From the NCBI RefSeq assembly GCF_007741495.1, contig NZ_CP036262.1, forward strand, positions 5,642,001 through 5,706,000: 64,000 bases of DNA, given 5' to 3'. The notes under the pieces are model-generated. The model was not told where the DNA came from and ran no database searches. It saw only the letters and a list, made by a program, of their open reading frames with translations. Below are positions 26,195 to 35,623 of this stretch, piece by piece (within the stretch, counting starts at the first letter, position 1; the number at the start of each line of letters is the position of its first letter). Both the position numbers and the translations under genes were made by a program. The DNA is from Roseimaritima multifibrata (GTDB taxonomy: Bacteria; Planctomycetota; Planctomycetia; Pirellulales; Pirellulaceae).

Positions 26195-28348
26195 CTACTT
26201 GCCTTCGAGGGCAATATCCGGTGCAGGGTTCCCTATCGACGGAACACGTGTTCCCCAGCGAACCATGAAAAATCCAGCAACAACACACCCGAAAGCTACC
26301 AACAACAGGGTGGCTGGCAAGTGCTGTTCTGCCTGAACGTGAAAACCGATGCTTTGAAACCAAGATTCATAGCGAACCAGCAGCATCAAAAACGCATTGT
26401 GAGTGATATGCATCAACATCCCGGGCAACACCGAACCGGTTCTCAAAGCGATCCACCCCAGCACAATGCCGGTCATCGTGGAAGGGACAAACCTTTCCAA
26501 CTGCAACACGCTACCTGTCAGGACGTGAAACAATCCAAACAAGGCGGCTGTGACCAAAACCGTCTTCATCCCGGCCAATTGTTTCCGGAATGCTGAAAAC
26601 AAATAACCGCGGAAGCAGAGTTCTTCGACCACTCCTGGAGTCACCGCCAACGCCAGCAAAATCACCCAAGGAGAGACCGCTTGCATTTGAGCGGCCGCTT
26701 CACGAGCACTCGCAACCTGACTTAGATCCAAGGACCGGATTCCTAATTTTTCCATGATCAAGAACGCTTCCGCTGCAAAAGCCCAGAACCCTAACCCGAT
26801 CACAAACGCGCCGAACGTAGCAAGGGGAGAGGGTGCCTTCAGGCGAAAAGTCGTCCGCAATCGATCTTTGCTGACCAGTGCGACGAACCATGGAATTCCA
26901 CCAATCAGGACCCACAATGCGGCCGCATTGATAATCAACATCGATCCCATGCTGAGGGTGGGCCCCGAATCAGGATTTCCGGCAAGGCCCCCCAGAAGGT
27001 TGGAAGCGACAAAGTATATGGGGAAAAGGATTGCCAACATCATCGCCGCGGCACTGACGGTGGGAACGTCTCGTGGTTTTTCGGGACGTGCAAAAATCGA
27101 CCCGATCGACAATTCACTTCCACGTAAAACCGCATCGGAACCAAACAGGCGTGCCGCCACACCCAGGGCCGCAGCGGCATAGGCACAGGTGGAAAGAATC
27201 GCCGCGACCGCTGGAACAGCCGCGACCCCGCCGGAGAGCAACTCCCTTGTCAATAAAACGATGTTGACCAAGGGAACCACGGCCAAAATGCCATTCAATT
27301 CGATGCCCGGCAGAAGCGATAAAACGCCCGGCGCCAACGACAGCAACATCAGCGGAATCAAATAGGCCTGAGCTTCCTTAAAACTCCGGGCAAAGCTGGT
27401 CAGCGCCAGCAGGACCGCGGCAAAGAACCCGCTGAACAATACCAACAACGCCAAAACCTGCAGAATGGCCACCCACGGAAAAGGAGCATCTTTTCCCAAC
27501 AGGTGCTCAAGCAATCCACCTGCCCACAGCGTAATAAACATCGAGAACAGATTGACCAAGGCCGTCAGCAGGGCCACCGTAACGACCGCAACATACTTGG
27601 CGAACAAAATGCTGCTACGCGAAATCGGCGAAGCGATCACCATTTCGATCGTTCCGCGTTCTCGCTCGCCAGCGGTCAGATCGATCGCGGGATAAACCGC
27701 GCCCGTGATCGTCATCAACACCAACATCAATGGGACAACGGTCGCCAAGAGCGGCATCTGCTTCGAACTGCTGATGTCGCTGGTTTCCAATCGCAGGGCC
27801 GGTTCCACAGGAAGTCCGGTAACCGCCTCCAAGCGTTCTTTATTGACCGCTGCGCTATACCACTTGGTACGCTCGATCAGGATCCGACGGGCTTGTTGAC
27901 TTGCTTCCTTTCCCGCCAATGCGACAACACGAATCCAATCATTTTGGCCATCGATATTCTCGACAACCAAATCGACGTCTCCACTGCGGAGATTATCCTC
28001 CGGCAGGCCTGTATCGCTTTGGTAAAATTCGAACTTCGCCGGTGGCAAACCTCCCGCGGCGGCGAGAATTTCCGGCGGTGGCTGGCTGCGTGGATCCTTC
28101 AACAGCGCATCAAGATACTCTGCCGCCTCTGGGGAATTTAATTGGACTCGAAACACCGTCCCTTGATCGGCTTCGCCCGACAGCACGCTCCCCCCACGAG
28201 CCAGCAAAAATCGATTCATCGTCATGCTTAGCAACGGATAAATCAACAATGGCATCAGCACCAAAGTAACGATCGTCCGGCGATCACGAAGCGTTTCCCG
28301 CAACTCTTTACGACATAGGCGTAACAAACGGCCAGCGGAAGCAGGCAT
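26195..28348 (-). CDS. ABC-2 permease (NatB-like) fused to CPBP intramembrane protease
   Basis: 717 aa, about 300 longer than a NatB permease. The first 430 residues form an ABC-2-type permease: cytoplasmic start LCRKELRETLRDRRTIVTLVLMP, a large extracytoplasmic loop, then a helix cluster containing GERERGTIEMVIASP. The C-terminal third is a CPBP (Abi) metalloprotease domain with its three motifs: EELCFR near residue 575, FGLFH, and HITHNAF. The permease should pair with the ATPase encoded 55 bases upstream. Fusion means protease and exporter come in 1:1 ratio; possible roles are processing of the exported substrate or bacteriocin-type self-protection. All catalytic-type residues are kept, so protease activity is plausible. 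Confidence 0.92.
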   Translation of the reverse strand: MPASAGRLLRLCRKELRETLRDRRTIVTLVLMPLLIYPLLSMTMNRFLLARGGSVLSGEADQGTVFRVQLNSPEAAEYLDALLKDPRSQPPPEILAAAGGLPPAKFEFYQSDTGLPEDNLRSGDVDLVVENIDGQNDWIRVVALAGKEASQQARRILIERTKWYSAAVNKERLEAVTGLPVEPALRLETSDISSSKQMPLLATVVPLMLVLMTITGAVYPAIDLTAGERERGTIEMVIASPISRSSILFAKYVAVVTVALLTALVNLFSMFITLWAGGLLEHLLGKDAPFPWVAILQVLALLVLFSGFFAAVLLALTSFARSFKEAQAYLIPLMLLSLAPGVLSLLPGIELNGILAVVPLVNIVLLTRELLSGGVAAVPAVAAILSTCAYAAAALGVAARLFGSDAVLRGSELSIGSIFARPEKPRDVPTVSAAAMMLAILFPIYFVASNLLGGLAGNPDSGPTLSMGSMLIINAAALWVLIGGIPWFVALVSKDRLRTTFRLKAPSPLATFGAFVIGLGFWAFAAEAFLIMEKLGIRSLDLSQVASAREAAAQMQAVSPWVILLALAVTPGVVEELCFRGYLFSAFRKQLAGMKTVLVTAALFGLFHVLTGSVLQLERFVPSTMTGIVLGWIALRTGSVLPGMLMHITHNAFLMLLVRYESWFQSIGFHVQAEQHLPATLLLVAFGCVVAGFFMVRWGTRVPSIGNPAPDIALEGK

Positions 28349-28402
28349 AGTCGACGGGCTCGCGAAAGAAGAGAAGGAATCAAATAAGAACCGAGCGACG
28401 AT

Positions 28403-29164
28403 CTACGAAGCGGCAGAAATTTCAGACGGCTTCAAAAGGTCGACAAACATCTCCACCAGGGTTTGCCGCTTTGTCTGAACCTGAAGCTCTTGCAGACTCC
28501 CCTCAAACCGCAAACGACCTTCATGGAGAAGCCCAAAAGAATCGCACAACCGTTCCGCTTCGTCCAGCCGATGCGTGCAAACAACAACCGCTTTGCCGAC
28601 CGACCGCAGATGCGAGATGTATTCAAAAATGGTTTGGCTGCCGACCACATCCAAACCGCGCGTCGGTTCATCCAACAGCATCACGGGCGGGTCATGGATC
28701 AAACCGCGAACCAAAGTCACCCGCTGTCGCTGCCCGGTGCTTAAGCCGCCAGCACGACGATCGAGGAAACGCGTGATTTCCATCAAATCGGCTAGCTCTT
28801 TAAGCCGTTCGGCTGCCTCGGGAGGGTCGACTCCATAAAGATCCGCGAAATAAAGCAGCATTTCCCGAACGGTTAACCAGGGATAGACACCATCGCCCGC
28901 GGAAACAAATCCCAGCCGAGACTTAATCTCGGTGGTCTGTTCTCCGCCGCGAAACCCATCCACCTCAATCTCGCCGCTGTCGGGTTCTAGCAGCCCCAGA
29001 ATCATCCGCAGGGTGGTGGTCTTTCCAGCGCCGTTGGGCCCCATCAAACCATAGACCTGGCCTGGTGAAACCGAAAAAGAGAGATTGTCGACCGCTTTCA
29101 CAACGCCATGTTCAAGCGGAAACGTTTTTTCTAAAGCATGAACTTGCAGCATCGGGGCCAACAA
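28403..29164 (-). CDS. ABC transporter ATP-binding protein (NatA-like)
   Basis: 253 aa, one ABC domain. Walker A is GPNGAGKTT, signature LSTGQRQRVTLVRG, Walker B VMLLDEPTRGLD, and the H-loop histidine is in VVVCTHRLDEAERLC. The arrangement matches the NatA/CcmA group that partners with ABC-2 permeases. A second in-frame ATG four codons on (29152) may be the true start. It lies 55 bases upstream of the permease-protease fusion on the same strand, so the two form a two-gene exporter operon. The substrate is unknown; sodium export, as in NatAB of Bacillus, is only one option. Confidence 0.93.
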   Translation of the reverse strand: MLAPMLQVHALEKTFPLEHGVVKAVDNLSFSVSPGQVYGLMGPNGAGKTTTLRMILGLLEPDSGEIEVDGFRGGEQTTEIKSRLGFVSAGDGVYPWLTVREMLLYFADLYGVDPPEAAERLKELADLMEITRFLDRRAGGLSTGQRQRVTLVRGLIHDPPVMLLDEPTRGLDVVGSQTIFEYISHLRSVGKAVVVCTHRLDEAERLCDSFGLLHEGRLRFEGSLQELQVQTKRQTLVEMFVDLLKPSEISAAS

Positions 29165-29372
29165 TCAAGAAAAGGCTAAGGAGGAACCGAACGAATCCTC
29201 TGCATCATAGCCGATTGGCAACATCGAGTGCTGTAGTCGCGCAGCCCTATTGCGAAGGGCGAGCGGGAGGAGCGATGCGCCGTGGCACAGACGCTCCCTC
29301 GTCGCTTAGGCTCACCCTCCCTGGGGGAGAGCTAAGCCTACGAAGTCCTTGCGAAGCAATCTCGCAGCCGTT
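29165..29372. other. Intergenic region between ABC ATPase and lipoprotein genes
   Basis: No gene is visible. A GC-rich stretch near 29245-29350 has short inverted segments, for example TTAGGCTCACC against TAAGCCTACG, and resembles repeat debris. The ATPase promoter is presumably near 29165-29215, but I cannot place it. Confidence 0.3.
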
Positions 29373-30008
29373 CTAGCGAACGGGATTTTCACTTGGGACG
29401 GCTGCTTGTTCGGCTGCGGGGGCGTCCTGAGTCAGTCCCAACATCGAAGCCGCTTGATCGCCATCTTCAAAATCGATGACCACGGGATCGGTTCCTGGTT
29501 CAAGTTCCATGACCAATCCTGAAATTCGCCAACCTTCGGCTTCGTTCTGCATCGCCCAGACGACTTGGTACGTCGCATCTTCACCCTCTGGATTTTTTTC
29601 GATCCACAGCGAATGGACCAATGCGGAACCTTCGGCTTCAGGAACCGCTTCAGCGCGGGTTACTTCAAAGCGAGCCGCAGGCGATCCCATTGATCCCATT
29701 TTCAGACCGGTTCGCTGGCATTCAGCCTGTGCGCGCGTGGTCAACAGCCGAGCCGCTTCCACCTGGGCAGCACCGCCGCGGCGAACACGATCCAAGAATT
29801 CGCTTACCACGGCAACGGGAGAATTCGCATCCGGAGCGGCGTTCGCTTGCGCGGTCGCCGCTGCAGGACTTGTCGCCGTCGATTCCGCTGTCGGTTTTTC
29901 AGAACCACAACCGCAAATCACTAAGCCCATCAGGGCTACCAATCCATACTTCAACATATCAGCCCAATTCCAACGTAAAGGTTTTAATGGTTTCCTGTCG
30001 GTTTTCAC
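29373..30008 (-). CDS. Putative lipoprotein of unknown function
   Basis: Up to 211 aa; the likely start is the internal Met at 29957 (MLKYGLVALMGLVICGC), which makes a compact signal peptide with lipobox VICGC. The mature part begins with a Ser/Thr/Ala-rich linker and then a compact domain of about 130 residues (VVSEFLDRVRRGGAAQVEAARLL, a QVVWAMQNEAEGWRISGLVME segment) that looks like an NTF2/DUF4864-like fold with a terminal beta-hairpin motif. This reading of the fold is inference. Monocistronic, with the plus-strand methyltransferase gene 358 bases away. Confidence 0.75.
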   Translation of the reverse strand: MKTDRKPLKPLRWNWADMLKYGLVALMGLVICGCGSEKPTAESTATSPAAATAQANAAPDANSPVAVVSEFLDRVRRGGAAQVEAARLLTTRAQAECQRTGLKMGSMGSPAARFEVTRAEAVPEAEGSALVHSLWIEKNPEGEDATYQVVWAMQNEAEGWRISGLVMELEPGTDPVVIDFEDGDQAASMLGLTQDAPAAEQAAVPSENPVR

Positions 30009-30366
30009 TTATCAAGTGATAATTACAAGAATCAGACCAGGGGGTCAACGTCGATCGAAGCAGCACATTTCTTCGGCACCGACCAAAATCCGCGGCTCGC
30101 CCCGAACAGACCGCATGGACGTCCAACGCGACTTACCAACCGATGGAATCGAGGGCCCAGCGTCCCCCAACCCTCGGCCTAAAAGCCAATCCAATCCGCG
30201 ACCATTTATGCCGTGATGTGGCAAATGAATGCTCGCGACTGGAGCAATCGACGCCCGCTTAAAACGGCCAAAAAAACGCACGCGTAGCGAGGTCGAGAGC
30301 GCCGCAAAGAAAGGCTAAGATGCACTTCTTTGCCACCTTCCTTTTCATCTTTCAGCAAATCCATTC
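30009..30366. other. Intergenic region between lipoprotein and methyltransferase genes
   Basis: Divergent spacer of about 360 bases. A minus-strand open frame (30281-30045) contains LPHHG followed by leucine-rich text, faintly like a metallo-beta-lactamase/ComEC tail, but nothing else supports it. A run ACTTATCAAGTGATAATTAC near 30006-30025 is a short AT-rich inverted repeat (TTATCA/TGATAA) just upstream of the lipoprotein start and may be part of its promoter. Confidence 0.3.
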
Positions 30367-31320
30367 ATGACCGCTCAAGACCGCTCACTGCAACAGTACC
30401 ATCAACTGATTCAGTTAAACGCTGCCAGCCATCTGCTGCGAATTGCAAGGCGGATCGGCTTATTTGATTTACTGCTAAAAGGGCAACATACCGCCCCGCA
30501 GATCATCGAAGCACTAAAACTGGAACCAGAACTGGCGATTTCGCTGCTGGATGCATTGAGGGCAACCGGAGCGATCGAACAGTACGGTGAAGATTTCGCA
30601 TTAGCTCAGGTCACACGGCTGCTCAGCCAGTTCGATGCCGACCTTGGCGACGCAATGTGGGAAAAACTAGAGGCGGCACTCAAGGAAAATCTGTCCCCCG
30701 AAAGTGAACCCTATCACGCGGGGATCGCTGCAACCCAGTGGACGCATACGCGAACGGCTATGGAAGCGGCCGAAATGCTAAACATCGGCGAAGATCGCAA
30801 AGACCTTAAGATCGTTGATATCGCGTGCGGTTCCGCCGTTTGGAGCTGTGCGGTCGCCTATCAAGATCCCGGCAGCCAGGTGACCGCGATCGATTTTGCA
30901 GGAGCCCTGAAAGCGGCTGCCGCGACCGCGGAATCGATTGAGCTGGGTGATCGCTTCTCGGGACTCGCCGGCGATCCCCTGCAAGTAGAACTTCCTGCAA
31001 AGACCTACGACATGGCGATTCTCGCTCAGCGATTGCACAGTGAACCGACGGAAAAGGGAACCGAATGGCTAAAACGGATTCGTGCCAGCTTGGTCGACGG
31101 AGGTGAATTGATCGTCATCGACCTGTTCCAGACCACCGCGTCCCCCAAACTTGGCGAAGCGATTGAATCGCTAAAGATGAAACTGCATACCGACCAAGGG
31201 GGCGTCCGCTCGCCACAGGAAACCGAGCAGCAATTAAAGGATGCGGGCTTCGGATCTGCACAATTCAGCTACCTTCCTTCCAGCCACGTCAACATGGGCC
31301 TGATCATCGCCAAGGCCTAG
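30367..31320 (+). CDS. SAM-dependent methyltransferase, O-methyltransferase-like
   Basis: 317 aa. The N-terminal 90 residues form a winged-helix dimerisation domain (LLRIARRIGLFDLLLKGQHTAPQIIEAL) as in plant/bacterial O-methyltransferases. A class I Rossmann domain follows with the SAM-binding loop VDIACGSAVWSCAVA (a degenerate GxGxG), acidic VTAIDFAG, and the late block LVDGGELIVIDLF. The target is unknown; related enzymes methylate small aromatic or polyketide substrates, and demethylmenaquinone-type or carotenoid-type substrates are possible. No biosynthetic partner genes are next to it. It ends at a strong hairpin shared with the converging aminotransferase gene. Confidence 0.87.
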   Translation: MTAQDRSLQQYHQLIQLNAASHLLRIARRIGLFDLLLKGQHTAPQIIEALKLEPELAISLLDALRATGAIEQYGEDFALAQVTRLLSQFDADLGDAMWEKLEAALKENLSPESEPYHAGIAATQWTHTRTAMEAAEMLNIGEDRKDLKIVDIACGSAVWSCAVAYQDPGSQVTAIDFAGALKAAAATAESIELGDRFSGLAGDPLQVELPAKTYDMAILAQRLHSEPTEKGTEWLKRIRASLVDGGELIVIDLFQTTASPKLGEAIESLKMKLHTDQGGVRSPQETEQQLKDAGFGSAQFSYLPSSHVNMGLIIAKA

Positions 31321-31361
31321 ATCGAACATGGGGAAAGGTGCCTCTGTGGCAAAACAATCCT

Positions 31362-31399
31362 GGGCCGGTCGATTTCGCTGAACAGAAATCGATCGGCCC
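31362..31399. terminator. Bidirectional terminator between converging genes
   Basis: A 15-bp stem with one G-T pair: GGGCCGGTCGATTTC (31362-31376), loop GCTGAACA, GAAATCGATCGGCCC (31385-31399), followed by TTATCTT. It sits between the converging methyltransferase and aminotransferase genes, 10 bases beyond the latter's stop, so it can end both transcripts. Confidence 0.8.
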
Positions 31400-31409
31400 T
31401 TATCTTGGA

Positions 31410-32684
31410 TTATTTGGTGACGGGGTTTCGTTTTAAGCAGTCGCCAATTTGTCGCACGGCTTGCTGCAAACGTTCTTCACTCTCGACAAGGGCCAACCGC
31501 AGATAACCTTCGCCTGCTGGTCCAAATCCGCTGCCGGGGCTGACAACAACATTCCCATCTTCCAGCAACATCATGGCGAAATCGATCGTACTCATCGCCG
31601 ATCGCCACGGTTCAGGGACCTGAGCCCACGCAAACATTCCGGCTTTGGGCGTCGGCACCTCCCAGCCCAACTGTCGCAAGCCTGCGACCAGCACATCACG
31701 GCGGCCTTGATAGATCGCCGACTGGGCCTCGACCGCCGCCTCGGTTTCTTTCAAAGCGACGATGGCGGCTAGCTGAACTGCTTGGAACATGCCGTAGTCA
31801 TAGTATCCCTTGATCGTTGCGAGGGCTCGAATCATGTCGGGATTCCCTGCACAAAAACCGACTCGCCAGCCGGCCATGTTGTAGCCCTTGCTCATCGTCG
31901 TGAATTCGACGCCAACTTTACTTGCCCCCGGAGCCGCTAGGAAGCTTGGCGGCTGGTACCCGTCAAAAGCGACATCGGCGTAAGCAAAATCATGGATCAC
32001 CATTAGGTCGTACTTCCGCGCCAGGCGGACGACTTCGATGAAAAAGGAAGGATCGATCGTCGCTGAAGAAGGATTGTGCGGGTAGTTGATGATCAATGCC
32101 TTGGGCCGAGGCGACAGATTTTCGCACGTATAAGCAACGTTTGAGAGAAATTTGTCCGGGTCCGCAACATCCAACGAAACAACATTTCCCGAGGCCAAAA
32201 TGACCCCATACATGTGAATCGGAAAATAAGGTGCAGGAATGATCGCCGTATCGCCGGGCCCCAGCAGGGCAAGGCACATATGGGAAAAACCTTCTTTGCT
32301 GCCGATACAGGAAAGGATTTCGGATTCAGGATCCAGGGTCACGCCGTACTTGCGTTTGTATTTATTGGCGACTTCGCGACGCAGGCTGGCGATCCCATTC
32401 GCCTGGCTGTATCCATGATTTGCTTTATCCGAAGCCGCTTCGGCCAATTTGGCAATCACTTCAGGCTGCGGAGGATCGGAGGGATTTCCCATCCCCATAT
32501 CGACCATATCGATCCCTTCGCTTCGCTTCTGGTACAGAATGGCGTTGATGCGTCCAAACATGTATGGCGGCAAACGCTCCAAGCGATCCGCGACACGAAT
32601 CGCCATGGCCGGCTGATCGGCCATCGAACCACTGTTTTCCGAATTCACTGCGGAGCTATCAAGTTTGCTTGCGTCACTGGTCAT
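31410..32684 (-). CDS. alaC: Class I/II aminotransferase, AlaC-like
   Basis: 424 aa (first in-frame Met taken; residues 21 or 27 could also start it). A fold-type I PLP enzyme: GNPSDPPQP substrate loop, [11 protein letters not shown], the D-x-A-Y block [13 protein letters not shown], and the PLP lysine in [16 protein letters not shown], with a C-terminal arginine in [14 protein letters not shown]. The text is closest to the AlaC/YfdZ glutamate-pyruvate aminotransferase and the LL-diaminopimelate aminotransferase relatives. Making alanine from pyruvate and glutamate is the likeliest reaction; DapL activity is not excluded from sequence alone. Confidence 0.9.
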   Translation of the reverse strand: MTSDASKLDSSAVNSENSGSMADQPAMAIRVADRLERLPPYMFGRINAILYQKRSEGIDMVDMGMGNPSDPPQPEVIAKLAEAASDKANHGYSQANGIASLRREVANKYKRKYGVTLDPESEILSCIGSKEGFSHMCLALLGPGDTAIIPAPYFPIHMYGVILASGNVVSLDVADPDKFLSNVAYTCENLSPRPKALIINYPHNPSSATIDPSFFIEVVRLARKYDLMVIHDFAYADVAFDGYQPPSFLAAPGASKVGVEFTTMSKGYNMAGWRVGFCAGNPDMIRALATIKGYYDYGMFQAVQLAAIVALKETEAAVEAQSAIYQGRRDVLVAGLRQLGWEVPTPKAGMFAWAQVPEPWRSAMSTIDFAMMLLEDGNVVVSPGSGFGPAGEGYLRLALVESEERLQQAVRQIGDCLKRNPVTK

Positions 32685-32792
32685 GTTACTGCGCCACCGA
32701 GGGCGATCTTTGAAACGAAAGGGGTGCCAATAGTGCTACCTTTAACGGTAGCTTTATTGTCGGCATAAGTGCATGCGGGGGCAACGGTGCCC

Positions 32793-32830
32793 AAAAAAAA
32801 CCGACCCCAGGCAATGCCCATGGTCGGTTT
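32793..32830 (-). terminator. Rho-independent terminator after the SurA-like gene
   Basis: On the minus strand AACCGACC (32829-32822) pairs with GGTCGGTT (32806-32799) around a 15-base loop, followed by eight T (plus-strand A-run 32793-32800). It lies 42 bases beyond the stop of the chaperone gene and is a textbook intrinsic terminator. Confidence 0.85.
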
Positions 32831-32871
32831 AAGTTCTTTAATCCGGCCGATTAGATCAGCGGAAAATCAAA

Positions 32872-34677
32872 TTAGCGAGAAATAGGTGCGGTCGCCGAAG
32901 TTTGGCGAATCTTTCCCATCTGAGCCTGAACTTCCAGGAAGTTGTCGACCTGAGCCGCTTCCTTCAGTTCATCCATTTTGTTTGCCATCGCCAAACGCTG
33001 TTTCTTTTCATACAGGTCGCGAGTCAATTCTTCGCGAACCGCCTCGAAATCGGTCACAACAGGCTCGGTGAAACCAACACAACGAAGGATCACCCAGCGG
33101 TCAGCTCCGGTCGAAATGATTCCACTCATCGCTTCCACACCGCCTGGTTTCAGCTTAAAAGCTTCTCGCTCCAAGGTCTCTTGACCATTGTGGCGAGCCA
33201 GTGGGGGGACGCGGCCGTTGTTGCTTTGGCTCATCGGTTCAATCGAATACTGACTGGCCAATTCACCGAAGAACGAATCGGTTGGGTTGGCACGAGCCAT
33301 ATCCCAAACCTTTTGAGCGGTCCGTTGGTCGCCAAGGACGACGGCAAGAACTTCACAGCGGACGCCGTAATTCGCCTCGAAACCTTTTCGCAGGTCTTCT
33401 TGCGTGACGCTAAATTGACCGTCAACCAGTTTCTTCAAGGCGACCGATGGCCAAACGGCATCGCGAATATACAGTTCCTGTGCGCTTTGGTCCGCATCGG
33501 CCAACATCGCTTGCATCCAGCTATCGACGTCCGCTTTGCCGTCGGCATCGACATAGCCAAAGGAGACGGCGGCTCGTTCGACTTCGGCTTTCAGATCAGC
33601 CGATTCGACCTTGATGTTCGATTTGCCCAATGCTTGGGTCAATAGTTTTCGGTTTACCTCACCATCCAAAACGGCCGTCCCGTGGCGTTCGATACATTCC
33701 GCAGCCACTTGAGCCACGGTCATCTTCTGTCCATTGACGATCGCTGCGACGCCGGGATATTCCTTGGTTTTGGCCTCGTCGCCAAGGACTTTGACAACGT
33801 TTGCATCGGCCTGCAATTTTGCGAACAGTTTCGAAGCCGAAACGCGAACTTTCTCGTCCACGATCCGGTCGCTGATCTGTTGCATGATCATTGGGCGGGC
33901 ATGCGGGGCAGGGGGGGTTTCGGGCAAGTGACGGACGCACTGCAAAACAACCCATTGATCTCCCAGGGGATAGACCTTGGAGATTTCATTTTCTTTTAGG
34001 TTAAACGCGATCGCTTCAAAATCGGCGTCGCCGGTGTACTGGCGAATCGGTGGGATCAACCCATGCACGCTGGCACTGGTTTCGTCTTCGCTGTGCCGCA
34101 TTGCCAGCTCGCCAAACTGCTCCGGTGCCTTCTCAGCCATCGATCGCAGTTGTTCCGCTTTGACACGGTCGGCAACCATGATCATCCGGCACTTCACCGA
34201 AGGTCCGAACTGACTAAGGAATGCTTTATCACGTTCCTCTTGAGTCACCTTCACTTCGTCGGCAACCAGAGCTCGCAGAGAAAGCATCGGCCAGACCACG
34301 TCCTTGCTGTACTGCTGCGGCGAGAAATCTCGCTCTTCCTGCAACAGTTGCAAATAGGATTCGGTTGTCAGGCCAAATTTCTTCGCAATCCGAATCACTT
34401 CGTCTTGGACATCTTGCCCGGTGATCTGAATTCCTTTGGCTTTACACGCCTGTACGATCAGGTAACGGTTTACCATTTCGTCTAAGACTTCTTCGCCGTG
34501 GCGAAGAACAACTTCTTTCGCCAATTGATCACGAGTAATCGGATCAGCATTGACCACCGCAACCACATTATTTGTGGGAGCTTGAGCCAGGGCGTAAGAA
34601 TTGGGCTGAACGTTCCATCCAGCAATCCCCGTAGTCAGGGTCAACAATAGCGTTGCACGCAGAGTCCACACGTTCAT
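32872..34677 (-). CDS. Exported SurA/PpiC-like protein with two tandem modules
   Basis: 601 aa with a signal peptide (LRATLLLTLTTGIAG to SYALAQA). Two repeats of one layout follow: a SurA-N-like helical part (VNADPITRDQLAKEVVLRHGEEVLDEMVNRYLI; later VNGQKMTVAQVAAECIERHG) then a parvulin-like domain (FGELAMRHSEDETSA; later FFGELASQYSIEP). The parvulin histidines normally found in the RHI and GYHII segments are replaced (CRMIMV, DQWVVLQC), so prolyl isomerase activity is doubtful and a chaperone role for outer-envelope proteins is likelier. ATG 34677 has AAGGAGG seven bases upstream, an unusually strong Shine-Dalgarno site for this window, suggesting high expression. Monocistronic with its own terminator. 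Confidence 0.88.
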   Translation of the reverse strand: MNVWTLRATLLLTLTTGIAGWNVQPNSYALAQAPTNNVVAVVNADPITRDQLAKEVVLRHGEEVLDEMVNRYLIVQACKAKGIQITGQDVQDEVIRIAKKFGLTTESYLQLLQEERDFSPQQYSKDVVWPMLSLRALVADEVKVTQEERDKAFLSQFGPSVKCRMIMVADRVKAEQLRSMAEKAPEQFGELAMRHSEDETSASVHGLIPPIRQYTGDADFEAIAFNLKENEISKVYPLGDQWVVLQCVRHLPETPPAPHARPMIMQQISDRIVDEKVRVSASKLFAKLQADANVVKVLGDEAKTKEYPGVAAIVNGQKMTVAQVAAECIERHGTAVLDGEVNRKLLTQALGKSNIKVESADLKAEVERAAVSFGYVDADGKADVDSWMQAMLADADQSAQELYIRDAVWPSVALKKLVDGQFSVTQEDLRKGFEANYGVRCEVLAVVLGDQRTAQKVWDMARANPTDSFFGELASQYSIEPMSQSNNGRVPPLARHNGQETLEREAFKLKPGGVEAMSGIISTGADRWVILRCVGFTEPVVTDFEAVREELTRDLYEKKQRLAMANKMDELKEAAQVDNFLEVQAQMGKIRQTSATAPISR

Positions 34678-34857
34678 GTCGGTTCCTCCTTGAACCAGTC
34701 TCTGTTCAGTGGACGCCCGCCGAAAAAGGACTGGCGAGCGATCGATACTCGGGAACTTTAGGAAAATTCCAATTTGGGCTCAAGTCCAATTAATCCGAGC
34801 GTTTTCAAGCTCCGCAAAGACTCGCTCGGCATTTGGGACATGTAAAGAATAAGCAAA

Positions 34858-35203
34858 GAAAGCCTGGCTCCCCTCGCCCTCAAAACAAGCTCGCTTAAAA
34901 ACAGGTTGGATATTGAATCAACGGTTCGCCAGCTAGTTCAGTTGAATGCGATTCAAAGGCTTGTTTTGGGGGAGAGGGGGCCGACAGAGGTAGGCAAGGG
35001 ATGGCATAACCGCTTGAAATACGGTGCGTTATCTGGGGCTGCACTGCAGAATCGCCTCACAGAAATCCCCCCCTCTCCCCCAGCCCTCTCCCCCAAGCAA
35101 GCTTCGCCAAATCAAACGAAAAGGCAGGGACTACGGAATGAGCTAGCTAAGATTTCTTCCGCAACAAAGAGCTTGCTTAGGGGCGAGGGGAGCCAGACTT
35201 TCG
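34858..35203. repeat. Nested inverted-repeat element, non-coding
   Basis: Outer arms of about 37 bases (34858-34895 and 35168-35203) are imperfect inverted copies containing CTGGCTCCCCTCGCC. Inner arms of about 21 bases (34957-34978 and 35084-35104) are also inverted, with GGGGGAGAGGG. All four arms share a core AGCTTGCTT-GGGG-GAGGG, in alternating orientation. The structure could fold into a long hairpin and looks like a MITE or REP-type composite. I see no transposase and no clear target duplication. A plus-strand open frame at 34906-35262 runs through it and is not credible. Confidence 0.7.
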
Positions 35204-35623
35204 TCAGCTATAAATTTCACGTCCCTAGTGCCTGCCGCGGCGGGAACGGACATCGCGGATAACAAGCGTTAATCTATTTGTGACAGTTCCTGCTGTGCGG
35301 CAGAAAATCCCGAGGCCCGGAGCGTCGGGCTCATTCAATGCCGGGCAGAAACAATGCGCACGGCTTCGAAAACCGTTAATAAGTCACCAATAGGTTTCAC
35401 GTCCAACGAGGGCAACAAAGCCCCGTCCCCCCCCGATATGCGTTTCCCTCGAACGGAAACGCCCAACATTGCGAACGTGTTGTCGCCTTTTCTTTTTGCC
35501 CTAGACATTGGCGGCGGTGGTTTCGTATTTGTCGCTTGAAGGTGGTCGCTGACAAAGCTGCCGCTTTTCCCAAGCTTGAAAATCTGAATCCAGTACCAAT
35601 TTGCCAGTGAGGCATTGAGCACG
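35204..35623. other. Intergenic region before the small FFSWIRDG protein gene
   Basis: About 420 bases without a convincing gene. A short hairpin CCCGA/TCGGG lies near 35309-35330. A minus-strand open frame (35871-35335) overlaps the small plus-strand gene and reads as non-biological (runs of Ser/Thr/Pro/Lys), so I do not annotate it. Confidence 0.35.

Noticed and set aside
30045-30281. LPHHG-containing open frame as a ComEC/metallo-beta-lactamase remnant
   Set aside because: Only one five-residue motif fits; neither the upstream nor the downstream blocks of that fold are present.
32735-32757. GCTACC/GGTAGC hairpin followed by TTTATT as a plus-strand terminator
   Set aside because: No plus-strand gene precedes it; it lies in the leader of the minus-strand aminotransferase gene and its role is unclear.
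34906-35262. 118-codon plus-strand open frame
   Set aside because: It spans the nested inverted repeats and has no protein-like composition.
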